Part shown: positions 7,788-14,123 of the stretch, piece by piece
How positions within the stretch are numbered: position 1 is the stretch's first letter
Layout: each line of letters opens with the position of its first letter
From: Planctomycetales bacterium
GTDB lineage: Bacteria > Planctomycetota > Planctomycetia > Pirellulales > UBA7805
Assembly (NCBI GenBank): GCA_011772275.1
Contig: WVZU01000433.1
Location: forward strand, 8,011 to 22,166
DNA: 14,156 bases
Reading direction: 5' to 3'
Translations under genes and position numbers: made by a program
The notes under the pieces: generated by a model
The model's input: the letters and a program-made list of their open reading frames with translations, nothing else
What the model was told of the DNA's origin: nothing
Database searches by the model: none

Positions 7788-8139
7788 GCGTTGAGGTATG
7801 CAGAACCAGTCCCGGATAACGGGCAGCGGCGTTAATCTGGGAGAAACATTTGCCTGGACAAGTTCGCCAGAGACGCAGCACGGCGAGGGCGTGTCGCTGC
7901 CCAGCGGCCAGCCCCGCGCAAAGCCTCTGGCATGATTCTACCTTTCCCGCGGTAAGCCGCAACCAGTTTGCCGGCAGACAAGCCGTCGAGTGTTCTGGTG
8001 GCTTGCTGTGTGGCGGGTAAACTTCAGCCGGGGCACGTGACCCCGGCCGTTGGTGCTCAGCTGCTGTGGACTTCTTGTTCTTCCTGGCCCGCTTCCCCAT
8101 GGGGCGAGGTCGGTTCTTGCAGACGAGAGCGCGGGGTCT
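7788..8139. other. spacer between response regulator and DUF4126 gene
   Basis: This 352-bp gap has no convincing gene. The only coding hint is a minus-strand frame opening at ATG 8100 with a very basic start (MGKRARKNKKS), but it lacks a ribosome binding site, runs open into the response-regulator gene in another frame, and loses any protein-like character after about 25 residues. The promoter candidate for the response-regulator gene lies at 7935-7962. No terminator with a T-run was found after the DUF4126 gene. Confidence 0.5.
7935..7962 (-). promoter_or_regulatory. promoter candidate for the response-regulator gene
   Basis: Read on the minus strand, TTGCGG (7962-7957) is followed after 16 bp by TAGAAT (7940-7935), which matches TATAAT at five of six positions. 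Transcription would begin near 7928, leaving a leader of about 140 nt before the start codon at 7787. Consensus match only. Confidence 0.4.
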
Positions 8140-8739
8140 TCACCGATTTTCTGGGCTGCTGCCGAGCAGGCGGCGTGCCAGGCGGTAGCCGAGCCGAGCC
8201 AGCAGGAGGGCCAGCAGGCAGGCGACCAGGGCGGCCAGCAGCGGTACGAGGATGGCCAACAGCGAGAGGAAGACCGACAGGACCCATTCGCCGGTCGCCA
8301 CCAGCGGATTGCCAAGACCTCCGGTGGTGGCCGACGAACCCAGCCGCACTCCCACAGTGGCCGCCTTGATCGTTCCCGCGATCCCCCCGCCGGCGATGAT
8401 CGCCACGGACCACTTCAGCAGCGGATCGACGTCGGTCACATAGGCTGCCGAAGCGACGATTCCGGCCATCACGGCCGCCGGCGTGGCGACCGAGTCCAGC
8501 AGATTGTCCAACCAGGGTACATAATACGCGCCGATTTCCAGGACCGTCGCGGCAGCCAACGCCACGATGGCAGGGGTTGTGGCAAGCCATTCAAAACCGG
8601 CGGACAATTCCAGATATTCGGCGCGAGTTGCCAGGCTGGCCAGCAGGAAAGGCACAAAAACCCGGAATCCACACGATGCGGCCAGGCCGATTCCAATGCA
8701 GAGGGCAATCAGCGTTTCTGGCAGATCGGGCAAATTCAT
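8140..8739 (-). CDS. DUF4126 integral membrane protein
   Basis: A 199-residue membrane protein that fits the DUF4126 family, of unknown function. Several hydrophobic segments are visible: about 9-34, 55-75, 85-105, 112-130 and 153-187, with a glycine-rich stretch between (AGGGIAGTIKAATVGVRLGSSATTGG). FRVFVPF near the N-terminus and PWLDNLLDSVATPAA in the middle resemble the family's conserved blocks. It ends with a basic cytoplasmic-type tail. Its ATG overlaps the stop codon of the upstream membrane-protein gene in an ATGA arrangement (8739-8736), with GAAGGG just before it, so the two are almost certainly translationally coupled. Family assignment comes from recalled sequence style and is good but not proven. 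Confidence 0.82.
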   Translation of the reverse strand: MNLPDLPETLIALCIGIGLAASCGFRVFVPFLLASLATRAEYLELSAGFEWLATTPAIVALAAATVLEIGAYYVPWLDNLLDSVATPAAVMAGIVASAAYVTDVDPLLKWSVAIIAGGGIAGTIKAATVGVRLGSSATTGGLGNPLVATGEWVLSVFLSLLAILVPLLAALVACLLALLLARLGYRLARRLLGSSPENR

Positions 8740-9071
8740 GGCCCTTCATCGCTGACAGGCGGCTGGAAAAACTTCGAAAACAAGATCAGGCTGCCCAGCC
8801 CGATCAGCAGCAAGGACATTTCGGTTTGCCAGTTTAATTTTCCTGCTTGTCGTCCCACCCACAGGACCGCCGCCAAGATCAAGAAGAAACCCAGCACCAT
8901 CGATGCGGGATGGATCCCCTGCACCATCCGCATCCAGACCCTCGCGGCAGCCCGAACCAGCGGCCGGAACCAGCGCAATGCGCGGACGATGTACCTGCTG
9001 GTCAACAGCCAACCGATCCCGACGACGATTTGTAACACGGGTGCGACCAGCTGGCTCTCATTGTGCGGCAT
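8736..9071 (-). CDS. small membrane protein coupled to the DUF4126 gene
   Basis: I do not recognise this 111-residue protein. It has three hydrophobic segments, roughly 9-27, 55-73 and 84-101. A strongly basic stretch sits between the first two (RYIVRALRWFRPLVRAAARVWMR), suggesting a cytoplasmic loop or amphipathic helix. The start at ATG 9071 (MPHNESQ) was chosen because the frame upstream has no protein-like character; no clear ribosome binding site is seen. Its stop shares an ATGA with the start of the DUF4126 gene, so the two products are made together and may interact. Being short, in frame with clear transmembrane pattern, and tightly coupled to a recognisable gene supports it as real. 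Confidence 0.75.
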   Translation of the reverse strand: MPHNESQLVAPVLQIVVGIGWLLTSRYIVRALRWFRPLVRAAARVWMRMVQGIHPASMVLGFFLILAAVLWVGRQAGKLNWQTEMSLLLIGLGSLILFSKFFQPPVSDEGP

Positions 9072-9119
9072 CGAGAAAAACGAGCTCCCGCTACGAGGAA
9101 ACGAAGGTGAGCGTTCCTC

Positions 9120-9148
9120 AATGTACGCCGGGCTTGCAAGCCAGGCAA
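9120..9148 (-). promoter_or_regulatory. promoter candidate for the membrane-protein pair
   Basis: On the minus strand TTGCCT (9148-9143) and TACATT (9125-9120) are 17 bp apart; each matches consensus at four of six positions. The spacer contains the perfect palindrome GGCTTGCAAGCC (9131-9142), which could be an operator. An imperfect hairpin (GAGGAA.CG / CGTTCCTC, 9095-9119) lies between this site and the start codon at 9071. Consensus match only. Confidence 0.3.
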
Positions 9149-9429
9149 TATTCGTTCCCGCTCGTCCTGGCAGCCTCAACATCGATGCAGCCGCCGGCTC
9201 CAAGGCGGGTCCTTTGGAAATCAATCAAGCAGCCTGGCGCGCTGGTTGGAAAAAGGTTCCTCACGGCTGCCTCGCGTTGCAGCCAACCCTTTTGCCGGTG
9301 CCCGCGGCCGCCGCGGTTGAGCGGACCCCTGGGCGGACCCAGATGCCACTCGGCCGATGTACCAATCCACCAGGTTCATTCTCGGTCATGCCAGATGTAC
9401 CGATGCAAGTCCAGTGGCGTCAGGCGGCA
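9149..9429. other. gene-free GC-rich spacer
   Basis: No gene, RNA or terminator could be supported here. Open frames crossing it on the plus strand are continuations of frames antisense to the DUF4126 pair. GATGTACC occurs twice (near 9354 and 9396), which may be chance or decayed repeat. It leads into the repeat complex that begins at 9430. Confidence 0.5.
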
Positions 9430-9483
9430 GGTTTCACATCCCGTTCAGCTGTAGGAACAGCCTTTCCGACAGAAGGTCAGTGT

Positions 9484-9583
9484 GTCAGCACCCCGGCTGC
9501 TGAGTGCTACCTTGGCGCGAAGGGATGGCGTTTTCGCCTGGGGTCGGGCTTGAGCAGCCGGGGTGCTTCTGGGGTGCTACGGC
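9484..9583 (+). repeat. palindromic repeat element, copy A
   Basis: A 100-bp element whose core is bounded by perfect 15-bp inverted arms, AGCACCCCGGCTGCT (9487-9501) and AGCAGCCGGGGTGCT (9553-9567), 51 bp apart. The interior contains a second small hairpin GGCG-TTTT-CGCC (9527-9538 region). Copy A and copy B differ at only four of 100 positions. The core of 81 bp is the size of paired REP sequences (REPIN-like) or a small MITE; which of these applies is inference. Confidence 0.88.
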
Positions 9584-9725
9584 GCGTGAGATACCAGCCG
9601 GCAGGGCGGTTTCACATCCAGTTCAGCCGCAGGAACAGCAAAACTTGTCCGGCCACCAGCACCATCATGGCGCAAAGGGATTGTGTTTCCACCTGGGGTC
9701 AGTGTGTCAGCACCCCGCCAGGAGC

Positions 9726-9825
9726 GTCAGCACCCCGGCTGCTGAGTGCTACCTTGGCGCGTAGGGATGGCGTGTTCACCTGGGGTCGGGCTTGAGCAGC
9801 CGGGGTGCTTTTGGGGTGCTACGGC
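9726..9825 (+). repeat. palindromic repeat element, copy B
   Basis: The second copy, in the same orientation and 242 bp from copy A, is 96% identical to it. The 15-bp arms (9729-9743 and 9795-9809) are intact. Two of the four differences fall in the small inner hairpin, which becomes GGCGTGTTCACC and no longer pairs perfectly, so the outer arms are better kept than the inner stem. An extra arm-like fragment CAGCACCCCG lies just upstream (9709-9718). Confidence 0.88.
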
Positions 9826-10111
9826 AAGCAGGGATGGCGTTTCTGCGTAGGTTCAGGCCTTGCCTGCCCCGTTCGGTGGGCCCGGTCAACGTGGGGGCTG
9901 TCGGCCAGGCAGGGAAAAATGGGTGCGGCGACGATGGGATACGAGCGGAAGATCGGACACGACCGCATGGGCCGGCTCTTCAGGCCACGCCCGGCGTATT
10001 GGCAGCCTGCAGCGGAATGGCCGAGTAGATTTTGCAGGCTGGGGATGGTGCGAGAATCCGTGATGATACTTACCGTTATTGTATTTGAATGAGCGACAGG
10101 GAGGATTTATG

Positions 10112-10525
10112 ATGTCACGTTGTTGTATGCCGATGATCGTCACCTGGCTGGGGATCGTCTTTTCTCAAGGAATGCCCGTTATGGTGTATGCAGAAGACCC
10201 GGCTGATCGGATCGCAAGCAAGGTATTGCGGCACGTGGTCTTATTTAAGTTCACTGCGGAAACAACCCCGCAGCAGGTGCATGAAATCGAGCAGAGGTTT
10301 GCCGCCTTGCCGGAGAAAATCGACACGATCATCGATTTCGAATGGGGGACCGACGTAAGTGTCGACGATCGTTCGCAAGGCTTTACACATTGTTTCCTGG
10401 TCACGTTCCACGACCAGGAGGGCTTGGCGCAGTACCTGCCCCATCCTGCGCACCAGGATTTTGTAAAGCTGCTCAAACCGCGCCTGGCCCAGCTGTTGGT
10501 CCTCGATTATTGGGCTCAGCGGTAA
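10112..10525 (+). CDS. exported Dabb (stress-responsive A/B barrel) protein
   Basis: A 137-residue protein with a signal peptide (about 1-27: hydrophobic MIVTWLGIVFSQGMPVMV then VYA-ED as likely cleavage site) and a mature Dabb domain of about 97 residues. Family features are the opening LRHVVLFKF, the F-E-W-G strand after PEKIDTIIDF, the DVSVDDRSQGFTHCFLVTF segment, and HPAHQDFVKLLKP near the end. Dabb domains form dimeric alpha/beta barrels; the biochemical role of the exported bacterial versions is not known. Start ATG 10112 has GGGAGGA (10099-10105) six bases upstream; the adjacent ATG 10109 is too close to it. It is preceded by the repeat-rich kilobase and followed by a lipoprotein gene 144 bp downstream. 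Confidence 0.88.
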   Translation: MSRCCMPMIVTWLGIVFSQGMPVMVYAEDPADRIASKVLRHVVLFKFTAETTPQQVHEIEQRFAALPEKIDTIIDFEWGTDVSVDDRSQGFTHCFLVTFHDQEGLAQYLPHPAHQDFVKLLKPRLAQLLVLDYWAQR

Positions 10526-10669
10526 TGCTATCGGCCACGGCTCGTATCGTGGCGTTGCCCCGCCAACTTGGCCAATTCGCCCGTTCCCTCCCAGCTTGGC
10601 TTGACCGCCAACCCTCCTCCTGCCACACTCCGCGCCGCATCCCCCCCATTCTCAGAAAGGAGCTTGACG

Positions 10670-11257
10670 ATGGAGCGTTGGCGGTTGCCAAGTGCTGTGG
10701 TTGTGTGTGCCTGGGCCTCCTTGCTGGCCGGTTGCAGCCAGCCCGGACCGTCCGCGACCGGCGGGAAGGATGCTGTCGGTGTCTCCCAGGGGTCAGGGCC
10801 ACGGGCCAGCGTGGCCCAATACTTGGAAGCGGTCCGGATTGGCGATGCGGCCACGGTCAATCAGCTGCTGACTTCGCGAGCGAGGCAAAAGACTGCCGAG
10901 CTGAAGGTCGCCGTGGCCCCACCTGGCAGCGACACGGCTCAATATGAAGTGGGGCAGGTCCGCTATCTTTCCCAGGCCCAAGACACGGCTCATGTGGCCA
11001 GCCGCTGGACGGACCTAGACGACAAGGGCCAACCGCAGTCCTTTGATGTGACCTGGATCATGCGCCAGGAGCCGGACGGCTGGCGGGTGGTCGGCATGAT
11101 GGGGCAGTTTATTGAGGATCAGCCGCTGATGGTCTTCAATTTTGAGGACCCTGTGGAGGTCCTCCGCCGGCAGACTCATGCCCAGGAGGAGCTGGCCCGG
11201 CGAGCGGCTGGTCAGCGCCAAGTACAGGCAGATCAAGCAGATACGTCACGACAATGA
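10670..11257 (+). CDS. lipoprotein, NTF2/SnoaL-like
   Basis: A 195-residue predicted lipoprotein. The signal sequence ends in the lipobox LAGC (19-22), with C22 as the lipid-bearing residue, followed by a Ser/Gly/Pro-rich linker to about residue 45. The mature part has the look of a small NTF2-like or DUF4878-like fold: VAQYLEAVRIGDAATVNQLLT near 48-68, then a strand-rich region ending in TWIMRQEPDGWRVVGM. The C-terminal 35 residues are Q/A/R-rich and probably helical. ATG 10670 has an excellent AAAGGAG seven bases upstream. The gene ends 28 bp before a strong terminator. The function is unknown; envelope location is inferred from the lipobox. Confidence 0.85.
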   Translation: MERWRLPSAVVVCAWASLLAGCSQPGPSATGGKDAVGVSQGSGPRASVAQYLEAVRIGDAATVNQLLTSRARQKTAELKVAVAPPGSDTAQYEVGQVRYLSQAQDTAHVASRWTDLDDKGQPQSFDVTWIMRQEPDGWRVVGMMGQFIEDQPLMVFNFEDPVEVLRRQTHAQEELARRAAGQRQVQADQADTSRQ

Positions 11258-11284
11258 AATAAACGTCCATTGATGCGAGTCACC

Positions 11285-11316
11285 AAAATCCCCGCAAAGA
11301 TTGCGGGGATTTTTTT
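11285..11316 (+). terminator. strong intrinsic terminator after the lipoprotein gene
   Basis: Thirteen-base perfect arms AAAATCCCCGCAA (11285-11297) and TTGCGGGGATTTT (11301-11313) enclose an AGA loop and run into seven Ts (11310-11316). The matching A-run on the left also gives some terminator character on the minus strand. It closes the Dabb/lipoprotein transcription unit. Confidence 0.93.
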
Positions 11317-11374
11317 ATGGTCAGGAGGGGTCTGGACAGGGGAGGTGCCTGTGGGCCAAGCTACTACCTCCTGC

Positions 11375-11411
11375 CCTAAAGGACCCAACATTTAATCTCG
11401 CCTAAAGGTCC
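11375..11411 (+). repeat. paired direct repeats upstream of the Cys-rich gene promoter
   Basis: CCTAAAGGACC (11375-11385) and CCTAAAGGTCC (11401-11411) are 11-bp near-identical boxes 26 bp apart, upstream of the -35 hexamer at 11434. Position and spacing (about two and a half helical turns) would suit an activator or repressor site. Regulator unknown. Confidence 0.4.
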
Positions 11412-11433
11412 ATATTTTTCCTCCCTTAGCCGG

Positions 11434-11461
11434 TTGACATAAATTAAGGCCGTGTTATTTT
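11434..11461 (+). promoter_or_regulatory. promoter for the cysteine-rich protein gene
   Basis: A perfect -35 TTGACA (11434-11439) and TATTTT (11456-11461; four of six matches) lie 16 bp apart in a locally A/T-rich stretch. Short inverted arms GGCCG (11448-11452) and CGGCC (11463-11467) flank the -10 box and could be an operator. Transcription would start near 11468, leaving a leader of about 160 nt before the start at 11630. Confidence 0.55.
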
Positions 11462-11629
11462 ACCGGCCTAAGTAACGCAGACATATTGTGCTGTTTAACC
11501 GGAACATTTTACCTAGACGTTCAAGGGTAATATCTGTCGGCCGACAAAAGAGCCGTCGTCGGCGGGGCAGATCGAGCAGTGGGACGGCAACGAATCACAG
11601 GTTAGGTACCTGGTATGGAGGATTTCAGG

Positions 11630-12046
11630 ATGAATCGTACAGTTGTTTTTGGGATCGCAATGTTGGTTGCGATCGTGGGGCTGACCCTGACGGGTGGCCA
11701 GAAGGAAGCGGAAGCCGGTTGGGGCTGTCGCGGCGGCAAGCATTGTCGCGGTGCGGCTCGGTGCAGCGGCGAGACGGTCACCGATGACGCCTGCTGTGGC
11801 CATCGCGCTCGACGGCACCGCTGTGACGGCGATTGCGGTTGCCGTGGCCGTCGCGCTTGTCGTGGCGATCATGGTTGTCGTGGTCGTCGGCGTCGCTGTG
11901 GTGGCGAGCCGGTAGATTGTTGTGGCCATGGCTCGGCCGCTCCGACCGAATCCGGTGCGCCGGGAACGGGCGACCCGGTGCCTGCGGCACCGGCACCCAA
12001 GGAGGCGTCGCACGCCACCCCGCTGCGCGTGGTCTCCTTCCGTTAA
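11630..12046 (+). CDS. exported cysteine/arginine-rich protein, unknown function
   Basis: I do not recognise this 138-residue protein. It starts with a signal peptide (MNRTVVFGIAMLVAIVGL..., likely cleaved after AEA at about residue 30). The next 72 residues or so hold 13 cysteines with many Arg, Gly and His: GWGCRGGKHC, a CC pair in DACCGH, DCGCRGRRAC, HGCRGRRRRC, and a second CC pair in DCCGH. A Pro/Ala/Ser-rich tail (APTESGAPGTG...PAAPAPKEAS) ends in PLRVVSFR. The cysteines suggest disulfide cross-linking or metal binding outside the cytoplasm. The arginine codons are mostly CGT/CGC and the DNA is internally repetitive (TGTCGTGG-like), so the domain may have grown by small duplications. 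ATG 11630 has GGAGG eight bases upstream. It has its own promoter and terminator. Confidence 0.8.
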   Translation: MNRTVVFGIAMLVAIVGLTLTGGQKEAEAGWGCRGGKHCRGAARCSGETVTDDACCGHRARRHRCDGDCGCRGRRACRGDHGCRGRRRRCGGEPVDCCGHGSAAPTESGAPGTGDPVPAAPAPKEASHATPLRVVSFR

Positions 12047-12091
12047 ATCGAGGCTTAGCCGCCTGGAAGACAAGTCAGGACGATGATTGTC

Positions 12092-12125
12092 AAAGGCCGG
12101 ATCTCAAGGAGGTCCGGTCTTTTTT
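12092..12125 (+). terminator. intrinsic terminator after the cysteine-rich gene
   Basis: Arms CCGGATCTC (12097-12105) and GAGGTCCGG (12109-12117) pair with one G-T wobble around an AAG loop; flanking A and T bases lengthen the stem, and six Ts end it (12120-12125). It lies 50 bp after the cysteine-rich gene and isolates it from the next gene. Confidence 0.85.
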
Positions 12126-12184
12126 ATTGGTCCGCTCTCCAAGGGCGGCGACGGCCTTTAAGACGCGGATTTTTTGAACAGAGT

Positions 12185-12886
12185 ATGACGATGACCCACG
12201 CGGGCGAAGGCGATGCTGCAGGAGCTGGGCAGGTGAAACTGCCATCCTCTGGATTGCGGTCCGTGCTGACCTTGCTCTTGTTGTTGCACTTGTTCGCCCT
12301 TTTTGTGGCGGTTGTCAGCAATTTCGGCGCTCGTAGCGGCCTACGGCTGCAGTTGCGTGAGGTACCGGGTGTGCGCCCCTATCTGCAATTGTTGAATATG
12401 GATACGGCCTGGAATTATCACCTGGTGTTTGGCACACGCGAAGACCGGGATTTTCACTGCGAGGTCGTATTGCAGCCCGGGGGGCGATCCTCGGCCGCGG
12501 AGAGCGGGGGTGGGGACCGGTCGGAGGTCATTCCGCTGATGCCGGCCGACGTCTGGCCGGGCAGCCGCGGCCGTCGGTACCTGATGCTGGCCTACAACAC
12601 GGCCGCCAACGCGGGGAGTGATCAGGTCGAGAGCGTGCTGCCCGCCGCGTTGGCCAGCGGGATGCTGAGGCAGCGCGGCGTGAGCGAGGGGACCCACTTG
12701 TTTCGTTGTCTGGGCCTGGAACCTGCCAGCCGGGATGCCGCCGCAAGTCAACGCCCGCAACGCGAGCCGCTGCCGCGCGTGGTTTACGAGGCGGACTTGC
12801 TGCCGGGCACCAGCGGATGGGAGCCGGTCAAACGGAGTGATGTGACAGAAAGAACGGAGTCCCGTTCGGCCGAAGACCAACGATAA
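12185..12886 (+). CDS. single-pass membrane partner of the HTTM protein
   Basis: A 233-residue protein I cannot assign to a named family. One strong membrane helix is present at about 24-46 (VLTLLLLLHLFALFVAVVSNF) after a short hydrophilic, probably cytoplasmic N-terminus, leaving about 185 residues outside. That part contains LNMDTAWNYHLVFG, a strand-rich stretch, and a charged low-complexity C-terminus (TERTESRSAEDQR). ATG 12185 was chosen; a second ATG at 12191 is also possible, and both have only a weak ribosome binding site. The frame open upstream to 12083 crosses the terminator and was not used. It lies 20 bp before the HTTM gene on the same strand, and from memory HTTM genes in planctomycetes often have such a membrane-anchored neighbour, so the two probably work together. 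Confidence 0.8.
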   Translation: MTMTHAGEGDAAGAGQVKLPSSGLRSVLTLLLLLHLFALFVAVVSNFGARSGLRLQLREVPGVRPYLQLLNMDTAWNYHLVFGTREDRDFHCEVVLQPGGRSSAAESGGGDRSEVIPLMPADVWPGSRGRRYLMLAYNTAANAGSDQVESVLPAALASGMLRQRGVSEGTHLFRCLGLEPASRDAAASQRPQREPLPRVVYEADLLPGTSGWEPVKRSDVTERTESRSAEDQR

Positions 12887-12906
12887 GAATCGATGAGGCG
12901 CTGGCC

Positions 12907-13929
12907 TTGCGAGATTATTTTACGAAACTTCTGGAAACGACCGGTACCGCGTGGAATCGTTTTTGGTTTACCCCCGCAGAAGCTTTGCCGCTGGCGGTCA
13001 TCCGGATTGCCACGGGACTGGTCGCGCTGTATCTGCATGCCACCTACAGCTGGGATATCGTCTATTTTTTGCAAACAGGCGGCTTGTTGCCGGTAGCGCT
13101 GAACGAACAGCTGTTTGACGAAGGCCTGCTCAACCCGGCACGGCTCTCCTACCTCTCCTACCTCTACACTCCCAGCGAACTGTACGTGGCTCATGCGCTA
13201 GGCGCTGGGGTGCTGTTTTTATTTACGATTGGCTGGTACAGCCGGATAACCGCTCCGCTGGCCCTGGTAGTGAGCTTGTCTTATGTGCATCGAGCGGCGG
13301 TGGCAACGTCAGAAGTCGAGCCGATTCTGACCATGCTGCAATTTTATCTCTGCCTGGGGCCCTGTGGAAAAACCTGGTCGGTCGACAGCTGGCTGGAAAG
13401 AAGAAAGCGTCTGCGGGGTGTGCTCATCGAACCGCCACTGCCCACCAGGTTCCTCTCTGCCAATGTCGCTTTGCGCTTGATCCAGGTGCATACGGCCCTG
13501 GCTTGTTTAATGATGGGTTTGGCCAAGCTGGCGGGGCCTGGCGGCCTGGAAGACGTGGTCGCTTGGCGCGATGCTTGGGGCACCGGCGATGCGGTCTGGA
13601 TCATGTCCGCCCGGCCGCTTTCCCCGATGGTCGATTTGACGTGGCTGCGTGATGCGCCGTACGTGCTGCAGGCTTGGACCCATGCGATCGTGGTTTTCGA
13701 AATCTTGTTCGCCGTATTGGTCTGGAACCGCACGCTACGCCCGCTCATGTTGGGATGGGCGGTTGTGCATTGGGGCCTGTTGGCATTGATCAGCGGCGTA
13801 CCCGTGCTCTCCGTACTAATGGTTATCGCCAACGTGGCCTTTCTCGAATCGGTTTTTCTGCGGAGTCTGCTGGAGCGGGCCAAACCCCAGCCAGCGGTCC
13901 AGGCGCGTTGCTCGCAGGTGGCCGCCTGA
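12907..13929 (+). CDS. HTTM-domain membrane protein (vitamin K carboxylase-like)
   Basis: A 340-residue polytopic membrane protein matching the HTTM domain, the transmembrane part of vitamin K-dependent gamma-glutamyl carboxylase and bacterial relatives. About eight hydrophobic segments can be placed: 26-46, 93-112, 115-135, 139-152, 184-206, 254-274, 277-295 and 299-320. Family-like features are the start ALPLAVIRIATGLVALY, a membrane-flanking W/Y-rich loop with WDIVYFLQTGG, SYVHRAAVATSEVEPILTMLQFYLCLGP, and RLIQVHTALACLMMGLAKLAG with K207. It lacks the large C-terminal lumenal domain of true carboxylase, so carboxylation activity is doubtful. The start is TTG 12907 with GAGG (12895-12898) eight bases before it. 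It follows the single-pass protein gene by 20 bp. Confidence 0.87.
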   Translation: MRDYFTKLLETTGTAWNRFWFTPAEALPLAVIRIATGLVALYLHATYSWDIVYFLQTGGLLPVALNEQLFDEGLLNPARLSYLSYLYTPSELYVAHALGAGVLFLFTIGWYSRITAPLALVVSLSYVHRAAVATSEVEPILTMLQFYLCLGPCGKTWSVDSWLERRKRLRGVLIEPPLPTRFLSANVALRLIQVHTALACLMMGLAKLAGPGGLEDVVAWRDAWGTGDAVWIMSARPLSPMVDLTWLRDAPYVLQAWTHAIVVFEILFAVLVWNRTLRPLMLGWAVVHWGLLALISGVPVLSVLMVIANVAFLESVFLRSLLERAKPQPAVQARCSQVAA

Positions 13930-14123
13930 AGACAGGGCAGGGTTGGAGAAGGTCGGCCGGGCGACCGGTTCCGGGCTGGAGAGGGGAGACTTGCCGGCCA
14001 GGGCGGGAGGTGCCAGGGCCCGCCGCGGGAGTCCAAGTTTGGGGCGGGGGATGCTGCTTGTTAAGTTACCTCATCTTCAAAAAAATGCCCGCACCTGGCG
14101 CAGACTTTGATGGTTTACCGAAG

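Larger units (their letters stand above)
9430..9825. repeat. nested duplication carrying two palindromic elements
   Basis: The block consists of two related units. Each begins with GGTTTCACATCC and ends its first part with AGGAACAGC (32-bp segments at 9430-9461 and 9608-9639, three mismatches). Each then has a 21-bp identical segment (9475-9495 and 9697-9717) and a 100-bp palindromic element (9484-9583 and 9726-9825). The second unit carries extra sequence: at 9668-9700 it has a degraded copy of the element's core (AAAGGGAT...CCTGGGGTC), and a further decayed core follows the block at about 9826-9850. This points to repeated duplication and decay. No transposase or target-site duplication was recognised. 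Confidence 0.8.

Noticed and set aside
8050..9795. A 581-residue open frame on the plus strand
   Set aside because: It is antisense to the DUF4126 pair, then crosses the gene-free repeat region. The composition is Q/R/G-rich without domains, and no start signal fits. Long antisense frames are common in GC-rich genomes.
9430..9850. CRISPR array
   Set aside because: The repeats are few, long, differ in spacing, and contain large inverted arms; there are no regular spacers and no cas genes nearby.
10534..10553. Hairpin GCCACG/CGTGGC after the Dabb gene as terminator
   Set aside because: Short stem, eight-base loop and no following T-run.
13344..14036. A 230-residue minus-strand frame over the HTTM gene end
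   Set aside because: Opposite a well-supported membrane protein; S/T/R-rich composition without domains.
14080..14100. A minus-strand terminator (GCGCCAGGTGCGGGC before a run of seven Ts)
   Set aside because: The stem has mismatches that break it into two or three pairs at a time; the T-run alone is not enough.
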